Source of the DNA: Bacillota bacterium
GTDB lineage: Bacteria > Bacillota > Clostridia > Saccharofermentanales > UBA5734
NCBI GenBank assembly: GCA_023438965.1
Contig: JAEXPB010000268.1
Span: 1 to 6,279, forward strand
Length of the DNA stretch: 6,279 nt
Direction of reading: 5' to 3'
Shown here one piece after another: positions 1 to 5,646 of this stretch (position 1 is its first letter; every line of letters starts with the position of its first letter). A program made the translations under genes and the position numbers. The notes under the pieces were generated by a model. It had not been told where the DNA came from. It ran no database searches and was given only the letters and a program-made list of their open reading frames with translations.

Positions 1-46
1 TTTTCAGATAGGTTCCATCGGGTCGGCTGAAGATCTTCTTGGCCAT
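1..46 (-). CDS. 5' end of an unidentified gene (15 codons visible)
   Basis: On the minus strand an ATG at 46-44 opens a frame reading MAKKIFSRPDGTYLK up to the window edge. A strong Shine-Dalgarno (GAGGAG, 60-55) sits 8 bases upstream of the ATG. The start lies 22 bases after the stop of the DUF5317 gene, so it is probably translated from the same transcript as leuS and that gene. The visible residues are basic and hydrophilic with no signal peptide or membrane segment. I do not recognise the family from 15 residues, and no function is proposed. The start call rests on the well-placed ribosome binding site and on the tight same-strand spacing. Confidence 0.6.
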   Translation of the reverse strand, partial: MAKKIFSRPDGTYLK

Positions 47-68
47 AGCTTTTTCTCCTCATTACTGA

Positions 69-746
69 TTATTGGGCGGTGGTCGGTTGACCGGGTATCG
101 GTGCAGACTGCGTCGGTTCCGGCCGGGGCCAGCCCAGGAACTGGCTGATTCCGGTCAGAAAAAGTCCGGCAGCGATGATGACCTCCGCCGGGCTGACCAG
201 GGGGATTGGCGTCAAATGCAGCCGCGCGAGCCAATCGCAGCGCCAGGTCTGGCCCAGCCAGGGCAGGCGGGTATCCGGGCCGATCAGCTGCTTCAGATAA
301 AGGGCCTGGCTGCGAATGGCTGTTACGGTTGCCGGGTCTTGAATCATGGCCAGGTAACTGTCCGGCAGCGGCATTTGGCCGTGATTGAGCAGGACAACCG
401 CGGCCTCGGCCATGACGCCGACACCCAGCAAGGCCAGCGGCAGGCGGTGGAACCAGCGAAATTCCGGGCGTCCGACCCGCTCGCCGGACCGCGGCCGGAT
501 ATTCAGGATGATGAAGAGCAGGGCCAGGCCATAGCTGAAAGCCTGCAGGCTAATCAGGAGACTGCGGTCCGCGGTCCACAGCCAATCCGGCCGGATGACC
601 GAGAGCAGCCAGGGCATTAAGCCGGCCAACAACAGGAGCGGCAACAGGACCAGCGCCCGCCAGCGCTCCAGCAGCAGAGGACGCCATTGGCGCCGGATGG
701 CCAGTCCGAACAGGATTCCCAGGACCAGGGCTGCCAGTTTCAGCAT
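69..746 (-). CDS. DUF5317 family membrane protein
   Basis: This is a 225-residue integral membrane protein of unknown function. Hydrophobic segments are visible at about residues 2-17, 31-51, 62-83, 102-122 and 186-206, with a hydrophilic Pro/Gln/Thr-rich tail after 207. Two features match what I know of DUF5317 proteins, which are common in Bacillota. One is a short N-H-G-Q-M-P stretch at 121-126, just after a membrane helix. The other is a C-terminal P-L-V-S-P-A-E-V-I-I-A-A-G-L-F segment at 182-196 leading into the last helix. The start ATG at 746-744 has a CTCCC complement (GGGAG on the coding strand, 756-752) 5 bases upstream. The gene begins 15 bases after the leuS stop and almost certainly shares its transcript. 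The family assignment comes from remembered motifs, not a search, and the role is unknown. Confidence 0.75.
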   Translation of the reverse strand: MLKLAALVLGILFGLAIRRQWRPLLLERWRALVLLPLLLLAGLMPWLLSVIRPDWLWTADRSLLISLQAFSYGLALLFIILNIRPRSGERVGRPEFRWFHRLPLALLGVGVMAEAAVVLLNHGQMPLPDSYLAMIQDPATVTAIRSQALYLKQLIGPDTRLPWLGQTWRCDWLARLHLTPIPLVSPAEVIIAAGLFLTGISQFLGWPRPEPTQSAPIPGQPTTAQ

Positions 747-761
747 AGGCGCTCCCGTCGC

Positions 762-3230
762 TTACTTGACGACCAGATTGGCCAGACGACCTTTGACGAT
801 AATGACCTTGGCGATGGCGCGGCCGGCCAGGGCAGCTTCAGTCCGGCTGTCGGCACGGATCAGCGCCTCGATCTCCGCCGGGGCGGCATCGGTTGGTATT
901 TCCAGGCGGTACTTGATCGCGCCATTGATCTGGACGGCAATTTCCACACTGTCGCGGATCAGTGCGGCGGGATCGAAGGTCGGCCAGGCTTCGCGGAATA
1001 TCGAATCCGCATGGCCCAGGACCGACCATTGCTCTTCGCAGAAATGCGGGGCAAAAGGCGCCATCAAGCGGATCAGGTCGGTGCAGACATCACGCAGCAG
1101 ACCGGGCTGAGCCGCGGGAATCGACTGATATTTGCCGATGGCGTTCAAGAGCTCCATCAGGCGCGATATCGACGTGTTGAACTGGAAGCGCTCCGCGTCG
1201 AAACTGACGGACTTGATCGCATAATGACGGGCGTAGTTGATTTCACGCGCGTCGGCGTCCTGCAGGGTGAAACCGTCCGCCGGCAGACCGGCGGCATCCT
1301 CGATCAGACGTTCGACGCGGGACAGGAACTTGACGATCGCTTTGACGCCGTCATCGCTCCAGGGACCGCCTTCGGTGTAGGCAAAGCCAAAGCCCAGGTA
1401 CATGCGGAAGGTGTCCGAGCCGTGCTTCAGGATATAATCGTCCGGCGAAATCGTGTTCCCGCGCGATTTAGACATTTTCTGACCGTCGGAGCCAAGAATT
1501 GTGCCCTGGTGAACCAGGGAGCGGAAGGGTTCGGCGAAATCGAGGTAGCCCATGTCCCGCAGCGCTTTGGTGATGAACCGGGCGTAGAGCAGATGCATCG
1601 CGGCGTGCTCGGCGCCGCCGATGTACTTGTCGACCGGGCACATCCGGTCGACCAGGTCGCGGCGGAAAGCCTGCCGGTCATTGCGGTTGTCCACATATCG
1701 GAACTGATACCAGGAGGAGCAGACGAAGGTATCCAGCGTGTCCGGATCGCGCTGGGCCGGGCGGCCGCAAACCGGGCAGGTGGTTTCGATGAAGCTGCGG
1801 CACTTTTTCAGCGGCGATTCGCCGTCCGGCGTAAATTCGACATCGTAGGGCAGTTCAACCGGCAGCTGATCCTCCGGTACCGGCACGATACCGCAGTGCT
1901 CACAATGGATAATCGGAATCGGCGTGCCCCAATAGCGCTGACGGGAAACCAGCCAGTCGCGCAGACGGTAATTGACCTTCAGGCTGCCCCGGCCGGTGGC
2001 CGACAGCTTGTCCAGTATGGCGGCAATGGCCGGAGCGGAAGGCAGACCGTCGAATTCGCCGCTGTTGGTCAGCACGCCTTTTTCGACATAGGGCAGATCG
2101 TCCGGCGAACCATCTGCAGAACGGATCACCCGGCGGATCGGCAGCTCAAAGCGGCGGGCAAATTCATAATCGCGTTCATCGTGAGCCGGCACCGCCATCA
2201 CGACGCCGGTACCGTAGCCGGCGATGACATAGTCGGCCGCCCAGACCGGCACCCTTTCGCCGGTGATCGGATGAATGGCATAGGCGCCGGTGAATACGCC
2301 GGTTTTTTCACGGACTGTCGACATCCGTTCAATGTCGGAAGCCTTGCGGGCCTGGTCGCGGTAAGCCTCCACCGCCGATCGGTGCTCATCGGTCGTTAGC
2401 AGATCGCAAAGCTCGCTTTCCGGCGCCACGACGACATAAGTCACACCCATCAGCGTATCGGTCCGGGTGGTGAATACGCACAATTCGATTTCCCGGCCAT
2501 CGGCATCCAGGATGGGTTGGCCGTTCTTTTCGGCACCAAAGGTGATTTCGGCGCCTTCCGACCGGCCGATCCAATTGGTCTGGATCTTTTTGGTCTTGTC
2601 CGGCCAATCCAGATCCGGCAGGCAGTCCAGCAGTTCCTGGGCATAGGCGGTGATGCGGAAGAACCACTGGGTCAGGTTTTTGCGTGTCACTTCGGTGTGG
2701 CAGCGTTCACAGCTGCCGTCAATGACCTGCTCGTTGGCCAGGACGGTATTGCATTTGGGACACCAGTTGACCGGGGCATTTTTCCGGTAGGCCAGGCCAT
2801 TCTTGTACAGCTGCAGGAACAGCCACTGGTTCCAGCGATAATATTCCGGCAGACAGGTTGCCAGCTCGTGGTCCCAGTCGAACATGCCGCCCATTTCCCG
2901 CAGCTGCTTTTCCATGGTCCGGATATTGTTCAAGGTGCTGTCCTTGGGGTGGATGCCGGTCTTGATCGCATAATTCTCGGCCGGCAGGCCGAAAGCGTCG
3001 AAGCCCATGGGCTGGAATACCTCGAAGCCCTGCATCTTTTTCATCCGGGCCCACGAATCCGAAAGCGCGTAATTATACCAATGTCCGACATGCAGCTTGG
3101 CTCCGGAAGGGTAGGAGAACATTTCCAGAACATAGAGCTTCTGGTCGATATTGGCTGGGTTGAACCGGTTCAGACCGATTTCCTCCCACTTTTTCTGCCA
3201 ATTACGGTCGACTTCAACAGAATAGGCCAT
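762..3230 (-). CDS. leuS: Leucyl-tRNA synthetase (class I)
   Basis: Cytoplasmic enzyme that activates leucine with ATP and charges tRNA-Leu. At 822 residues it is full length for bacterial LeuRS. The HIGH signature is HVGH at 47-50, followed by [14 protein letters not shown] at 75-88. A zinc site is formed by CPKC 157-160 and CERC 174-177. The CP1 editing domain carries the Thr-rich TTRTDTLMG (254-262) and AVPAHDERD (346-354), whose Asp-354 matches the conserved editing-site Asp. The catalytic domain resumes at [13 protein letters not shown] (423-435). A second pair of Cys motifs (CEHC 443-446, CPVC 485-488) lies in the insertion before the KMSKS loop (585-589). The anticodon-binding domain has [11 protein letters not shown] (723-733), and the C-terminal domain has [14 protein letters not shown] (766-779) and ends LVVK. 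All catalytic and editing signatures seem intact. The ATG has a GAGG sequence 8 bases upstream. The next gene, DUF5317, begins 15 bases beyond the stop. Confidence 0.98.
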   Translation of the reverse strand: MAYSVEVDRNWQKKWEEIGLNRFNPANIDQKLYVLEMFSYPSGAKLHVGHWYNYALSDSWARMKKMQGFEVFQPMGFDAFGLPAENYAIKTGIHPKDSTLNNIRTMEKQLREMGGMFDWDHELATCLPEYYRWNQWLFLQLYKNGLAYRKNAPVNWCPKCNTVLANEQVIDGSCERCHTEVTRKNLTQWFFRITAYAQELLDCLPDLDWPDKTKKIQTNWIGRSEGAEITFGAEKNGQPILDADGREIELCVFTTRTDTLMGVTYVVVAPESELCDLLTTDEHRSAVEAYRDQARKASDIERMSTVREKTGVFTGAYAIHPITGERVPVWAADYVIAGYGTGVVMAVPAHDERDYEFARRFELPIRRVIRSADGSPDDLPYVEKGVLTNSGEFDGLPSAPAIAAILDKLSATGRGSLKVNYRLRDWLVSRQRYWGTPIPIIHCEHCGIVPVPEDQLPVELPYDVEFTPDGESPLKKCRSFIETTCPVCGRPAQRDPDTLDTFVCSSWYQFRYVDNRNDRQAFRRDLVDRMCPVDKYIGGAEHAAMHLLYARFITKALRDMGYLDFAEPFRSLVHQGTILGSDGQKMSKSRGNTISPDDYILKHGSDTFRMYLGFGFAYTEGGPWSDDGVKAIVKFLSRVERLIEDAAGLPADGFTLQDADAREINYARHYAIKSVSFDAERFQFNTSISRLMELLNAIGKYQSIPAAQPGLLRDVCTDLIRLMAPFAPHFCEEQWSVLGHADSIFREAWPTFDPAALIRDSVEIAVQINGAIKYRLEIPTDAAPAEIEALIRADSRTEAALAGRAIAKVIIVKGRLANLVVK

Positions 3231-3270
3231 GCTGATTACCTCACTTTACGGATCGTGGTTTCAAATCCTG

Positions 3271-3279
3271 ATTCTATCA
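3271..3279 (-). promoter_or_regulatory. Possible extended -10 promoter for leuS
   Basis: Reading the minus strand, TGATAGAAT fits the extended -10 pattern TGn-TAnnnT, with one mismatch to TATAAT in the hexamer. It is preceded by a run of eight T residues (3286-3279) and by only a weak -35 candidate. The predicted start near 3264 would give leuS a leader of about 34 bases. It would let leuS be expressed apart from the upstream TraX gene. One box in a short AT-rich gap can arise by chance, so this is tentative. Confidence 0.3.
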
Positions 3280-3298
3280 AAAAAAAGACGCAATTTCA

Positions 3299-4129
3299 CT
3301 AGGCGGGCCAGATAAATATCCGCAGCAGCAGCAAAAGCAGGATATGCAGCGGATAAAAAAGGTAAAAGGCATATTTGGCGGCCGGGCCGGGTTTCTTTTC
3401 GTTCCGGCGCAGATAGCACAGCGGCACTGCGGCAACCGAAAGGCACTGCAGGATGGCCCAGTCAACCGAGGTGTCGTGTGTGACAAGCCGGAAAATCAGG
3501 AAAAGGACATTCAACAGGGCAAAACCTTGCCAAGACCAACGGAACTGGTCCTTTTCCGGCACCCGGTCATGGGCGGCATAGAAAACCCAGACTGTGCAAA
3601 GACCGTAGATGCCATAGTCCGGCTTCAGCCAGATGGCGGCGGACATGGCCAGCAGCATCATCAGGACGCCCAGAGGCAGGCCGATTCGGCGGTCCAGCTC
3701 GATACCGCCGACATTGACGCGCACATCAAAGCGCGGAGCGGTGGGCAGGGTGTTTGGCGTCGGCGAAATCGGCCGCAGGCTGGCGATCATGTCGAGGGTG
3801 GAACGCGTGGCCATCTGGTAGCCGGCCAGAAAGACCAGCGCCAGGGAAAAGGTGACCAGGACATTGGACCAATCCATCAGGATGCCGGCATAAGGGTGGA
3901 CGAGTCGGAGCAGGATTTCGGTCAATCCGGCAAAAATGACCATGCGCAGGAAATAGCGAACCAGGTTATGGGTCCGGGTATAGCCCCGGGCCACCGACCA
4001 GGCGAAAATCGGGAAGGCCAGACGGCCAATGCTGCGCAGGACCAGCATCAATGGCACCGGCAGATAGTCGCTGAAGTAAAAGCCGATATGATCCAGCAGC
4101 ATGAACAGGCAGGCGAGAAATTTGAGCAT
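3299..4129 (-). CDS. TraX-family integral membrane protein
   Basis: This 276-residue polytopic membrane protein resembles the TraX family, named for the F-plasmid protein needed for pilin N-acetylation. Many chromosomal members in Bacillota have no known substrate. The typical landmarks are an N-terminal helix with LLDHIG (11-16), IGRLAFPIFAW (34-44), a basic R-Y-F-L-R stretch (58-62), and the C-terminal KYAFYLFYPLHILLL (252-266). The DHIG and YPLH histidines recall membrane acyltransferases, so acetylation of a cell-surface molecule is a reasonable inference, not a demonstrated role. Hydrophobic segments lie near 2-18, 24-44, 58-76, 88-104, 151-168, 172-186, 202-216, 224-240 and 252-272. A hydrophilic stretch at about 106-148 interrupts the fold. 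The ATG at 4129 has a GGAAGGG sequence 10 bases upstream. No pilus or conjugation genes are nearby, so a conjugation role is unlikely here. Confidence 0.85.
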   Translation of the reverse strand: MLKFLACLFMLLDHIGFYFSDYLPVPLMLVLRSIGRLAFPIFAWSVARGYTRTHNLVRYFLRMVIFAGLTEILLRLVHPYAGILMDWSNVLVTFSLALVFLAGYQMATRSTLDMIASLRPISPTPNTLPTAPRFDVRVNVGGIELDRRIGLPLGVLMMLLAMSAAIWLKPDYGIYGLCTVWVFYAAHDRVPEKDQFRWSWQGFALLNVLFLIFRLVTHDTSVDWAILQCLSVAAVPLCYLRRNEKKPGPAAKYAFYLFYPLHILLLLLLRIFIWPA

Positions 4130-4146
4130 CCGGACCAGTCCCTTCC

Positions 4147-4169
4147 GAAAATCGCACCTGGCGATTTTC
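4147..4169 (-). promoter_or_regulatory. Perfect 9-bp hairpin in the leader of the TraX gene
   Basis: GAAAATCGC and GCGATTTTC are exact inverted repeats around a 5-base loop. The element lies 17 bases upstream of the TraX start codon and just before its Shine-Dalgarno. It could be an RNA hairpin affecting translation or stability of the leftward transcript, or a protein-binding site. There is no T-tract beyond the stem in either direction, so an ordinary terminator is unlikely. Confidence 0.5.
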
Positions 4170-4189
4170 CAGATAGAATTGATTATCTG
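4170..4189. promoter_or_regulatory. 6-8-6 palindrome, candidate operator
   Basis: CAGATA and TATCTG are perfect inverted repeats separated by 8 bases. The palindrome contains the predicted -35 box of the rightward promoter (4179-4184) and falls at the very start of the predicted leftward transcript. A repressor bound here could block the rightward promoter directly. Binding by a protein is inferred from position and symmetry only, since a 6-bp arm is short. Confidence 0.35.
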
Positions 4190-4207
4190 ACGAACCTATT
4201 GTATCAT
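4179..4207 (+). promoter_or_regulatory. Sigma-70-type promoter for the MreB-family gene
   Basis: The -35 box TTGATT (4179-4184) is followed by a 17-base spacer and the -10 box TATCAT (4202-4207). The matches to consensus are 4/6 and 5/6. The predicted start near 4214 leaves a leader of about 64 bases before the ATG at 4278. Its -10 box overlaps that of the oppositely directed promoter by two bases. Confidence 0.55.
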
Positions 4208-4226
4208 TGTATGGCATAGTTCACAA
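4198..4226 (-). promoter_or_regulatory. Sigma-70-type promoter for the TraX gene (divergent)
   Basis: On the minus strand the -35 box TTGTGA (4226-4221), a 17-base spacer and the -10 box TACAAT (4203-4198) are present. A TGA just before the -10 makes it an extended -10 (TGATACAAT). The predicted start near 4191 gives a leader of about 60 bases holding the 6-8-6 palindrome and the 9-bp hairpin. A second TACAAT copy lies 8 bases upstream (4211-4206), so the exact -10 could differ. Confidence 0.55.
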
Positions 4227-4277
4227 AGCAACTGTCAGATTGGACAGGATGGATAGAGACGAAAGAGGTACTTCAAT

Positions 4278-5288
4278 ATGGGACTTGGAATGGATATCGG
4301 CATTGATCTGGGCACCGCATCGGTTTTAATATATGTCAAGGGCAAAGGCGTCATCCTGCGCGAACCGTCGGTTGTGGCGATCAACTCACGGACCGGCAAG
4401 GTCCTGGCCGTTGGCGAGAGCGCCAGCCTGATGCTGGGACGCACCCCGGGCATAGTCGATGCGATCCGTCCCTTGCGCGACGGCGTCATTTCCGATTTCA
4501 AAGTGACCGAAGTCATGCTGAAGGCCTTCATCGGCCGTGTTTGCAAAGGTATCCGGGCCAAGTACTTCAAACCGACCATCGTTGTGTGCGTCCCGAGCGT
4601 CATCACACCAGTGGAAAAGAAAGCGGTTGAGGACGCCTGCAAGCATGCCGGCGCCAAAGACGTGTTTCTGATCCGCGAACCGATTGCCGCCGCCATCGGC
4701 GCCGGCATTGACATCACCAAGGCCTGTGGCAGCATGATTGTCGACATCGGCGGCGGCACGACGGACATCGCGGTGATCTCGCTCTGCCAGCCGGTGGTTG
4801 ATTTCTCCCTGAAAGTGGCTGGCGACAAGTTTGACGAAGCGATTGTCAAGCATGTCCGCCGCAAGCACAACATTCTGATCGGCGAACGGACGGCGGAGGA
4901 ACTGAAGATCAACATCGGCTGCGCTTATCCGCGCGAAGAGGAGCTGACCATGGAAGTCCGCGGCCGCAATCTGATCACTGGTTTGCCGGCCACGATTTCC
5001 GTCACGTCGACCGAAATGCTGGAAGCCCTTGAGGAACCGGTCGCCCAGATCTTTGAAGCCGTGCATTCCGTCCTGGAAAGAACCCCGCCGGAACTGATGG
5101 CCGACATCAGCCAGCGCGGCATTGTCCTGACCGGCGGCGGCGCGCTGCTGTACGGCCTGGACCGCATGCTGGCCGCCAAGGTCGGCATCGATGTCGTAGT
5201 GGCCGACGACGCGGTATCCTGTGTGGCAATAGGCACCGGCAAAGCGCTGGGCATGATGGACAAGTTTGCCGCCTTGAGCGACGCCTGA
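4278..5288 (+). CDS. mreB: MreB/Mbl-family rod-shape actin homologue
   Basis: Bacterial actin that forms ATP-dependent filaments under the membrane and guides lateral cell-wall synthesis. The 336 residues match the usual length of 330-345. Actin-fold motifs appear in order: phosphate-1 DIGIDLGTAS (6-15), KGKGVILREPSVVAI (21-35), IRPLRDGVISDF (63-74), the REPIAAAIGAG segment with the catalytic-type Glu-134 (133-143), phosphate-2 DIGGGTTDIAVIS (156-168), GERTAEELK (202-210), VLERTPPEL (265-273), and the adenosine motif LTGGGALLYGLD (284-295). The VLIYVKGKGV wording near the N-terminus is closer to Mbl than to MreB of Bacillus subtilis. No mreC or mreD follows; a terminator does. That favours a stand-alone Mbl-type paralogue. 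Residue 15 is Ser where MreB and Mbl usually have Asn. The ATG at 4278 has AGAGGT 8 bases upstream; the next in-frame ATG, at 4290, would begin right at the phosphate-1 motif and is less likely. Confidence 0.95.
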   Translation: MGLGMDIGIDLGTASVLIYVKGKGVILREPSVVAINSRTGKVLAVGESASLMLGRTPGIVDAIRPLRDGVISDFKVTEVMLKAFIGRVCKGIRAKYFKPTIVVCVPSVITPVEKKAVEDACKHAGAKDVFLIREPIAAAIGAGIDITKACGSMIVDIGGGTTDIAVISLCQPVVDFSLKVAGDKFDEAIVKHVRRKHNILIGERTAEELKINIGCAYPREEELTMEVRGRNLITGLPATISVTSTEMLEALEEPVAQIFEAVHSVLERTPPELMADISQRGIVLTGGGALLYGLDRMLAAKVGIDVVVADDAVSCVAIGTGKALGMMDKFAALSDA

Positions 5289-5303
5289 TCCCCGCCCGGC
5301 GAC

Positions 5304-5322
5304 CCGGACTGAACCGGACTGA
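5304..5322. repeat. Short direct repeat, two 9-base copies
   Basis: CCGGACTGA occurs at 5304-5312 and again at 5314-5322, with one base between, just after the MreB-family stop codon. It is probably a chance duplication or slippage product. No function is suggested. Confidence 0.6.
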
Positions 5323-5334
5323 CTGCGATTTCAG

Positions 5335-5366
5335 ACCGGCGGCGCCGCAAAGGGCCGCCGGTTTTT
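5335..5366 (+). terminator. Rho-independent terminator of the MreB-family gene
   Basis: The arms ACCGGCGGC (5335-5343) and GCCGCCGGT (5354-5362) form a 9-bp, GC-rich stem with a 10-base loop. A T-rich tail (TTTTTCTGTTTT) begins at 5362. It starts 46 bases after the stop codon and separates this gene from the next one. Stem strength, distance and tail are all typical of intrinsic terminators. Confidence 0.9.
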
Positions 5367-5458
5367 CTGTTTTATTGTTTTTCTGCCTGATTTGGATCGG
5401 GCTGGAGGGTGGTTTCAGCATGAATTTGATGAAATTACCATATTAAGCTACGGTTCGC

Positions 5459-5488
5459 TTGACGATGGACAGGAAGAGGAATTATAAT
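5459..5488 (+). promoter_or_regulatory. Near-consensus sigma-70-type promoter for the final gene
   Basis: The -35 box TTGACG (5459-5464, 5/6) is followed by an 18-base spacer and a perfect TATAAT (5483-5488). The predicted start is near 5495. It is the best promoter in the window and implies strong, housekeeping-type expression, with a leader of about 150 bases ahead of the start codon at 5647. Confidence 0.75.
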
Positions 5489-5494
5489 TAAATG

Positions 5495-5646
5495 AATTCT
5501 TGATGCTATTCTTTTATTTTCATTATCCTGAAGTGAAGCTAAGCGGACGAAGCCGCGAATAGTTCATTTGTGCGTTTCAAGGATTATAGACTGTATTTCA
5601 TATACTGAAATTAGCTGCCTGGCGCAGCTTGTCACGAGGTGATGTC
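5495..5646 (+). promoter_or_regulatory. Long structured leader of the final gene
   Basis: The predicted untranslated leader holds a 4-bp GCGG/CCGC hairpin (5542-5555). It then has two adjacent 6-bp hairpins with 5-base loops: ATTTCA/TGAAAT (5595-5611) and AGCTGC/GCAGCT (5613-5629). A 4-bp TCAC/GTGA pairing (5632-5642) would cover the Shine-Dalgarno GAGGTGA. Together these suggest translational or termination control of the gene, which would fit an autoregulated factor. It matches no riboswitch or ribosomal-protein leader I know. Each stem is short, so the leader may simply be unstructured. Confidence 0.4.

Larger units (their letters stand above)
5289..5646. other. Gene-free stretch between the MreB-family gene and the final gene
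   Basis: These 358 bases contain no coding region I can support. From left to right they hold a small direct repeat, the intrinsic terminator of the MreB-family gene, an AT-rich segment with nothing recognised at about 5380-5458, a strong promoter (5459-5488), and a leader of about 150 bases for the final gene. The stretch is clearly more AT-rich than the flanking genes from about 5415 to 5612. Confidence 0.8.

Noticed and set aside
687..2399. Open frame of 570 codons on the plus strand
   Set aside because: It lies entirely antisense to the DUF5317 and leuS genes, has no recognisable domain, and is the long antisense frame expected from GC-rich codon usage. leuS is unambiguous on the other strand.
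3279..3286. Run of eight T on the minus strand after the TraX gene as a terminator
   Set aside because: No stable GC-rich stem precedes the T-run, so it does not look like an intrinsic terminator. It may instead be part of the leuS promoter region.
3231..3298. T-box riboswitch ahead of leuS
   Set aside because: Many Bacillota synthetase genes have one, but the gap is only 68 bases, with no terminator/antiterminator stems and no T-box consensus sequence.
2517..3302. Open frame of 261 codons on the plus strand
   Set aside because: Antisense to the N-terminal half of leuS; its composition mirrors that gene and shows no motif of its own.
3344..4219. Open frame of 291 codons on the plus strand
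   Set aside because: Antisense to the TraX-family gene. The translation is rich in Gln, Asp, Gly and His, as expected from the reverse of a membrane protein, and it runs on into the promoter region.
4386..5066. Frames of about 226 codons on the minus strand inside the MreB-family gene
   Set aside because: Shadow frames of a clearly identified actin gene; no ribosome binding site or domain supports them.
5503..5562. 19-codon small ORF (MLFFYFHYPEVKLSGRSRE) in the leader of the final gene
   Set aside because: No Shine-Dalgarno can fit between the predicted transcript start near 5495 and this ATG, and nothing shows it is translated. A leader peptide is possible but unsupported.
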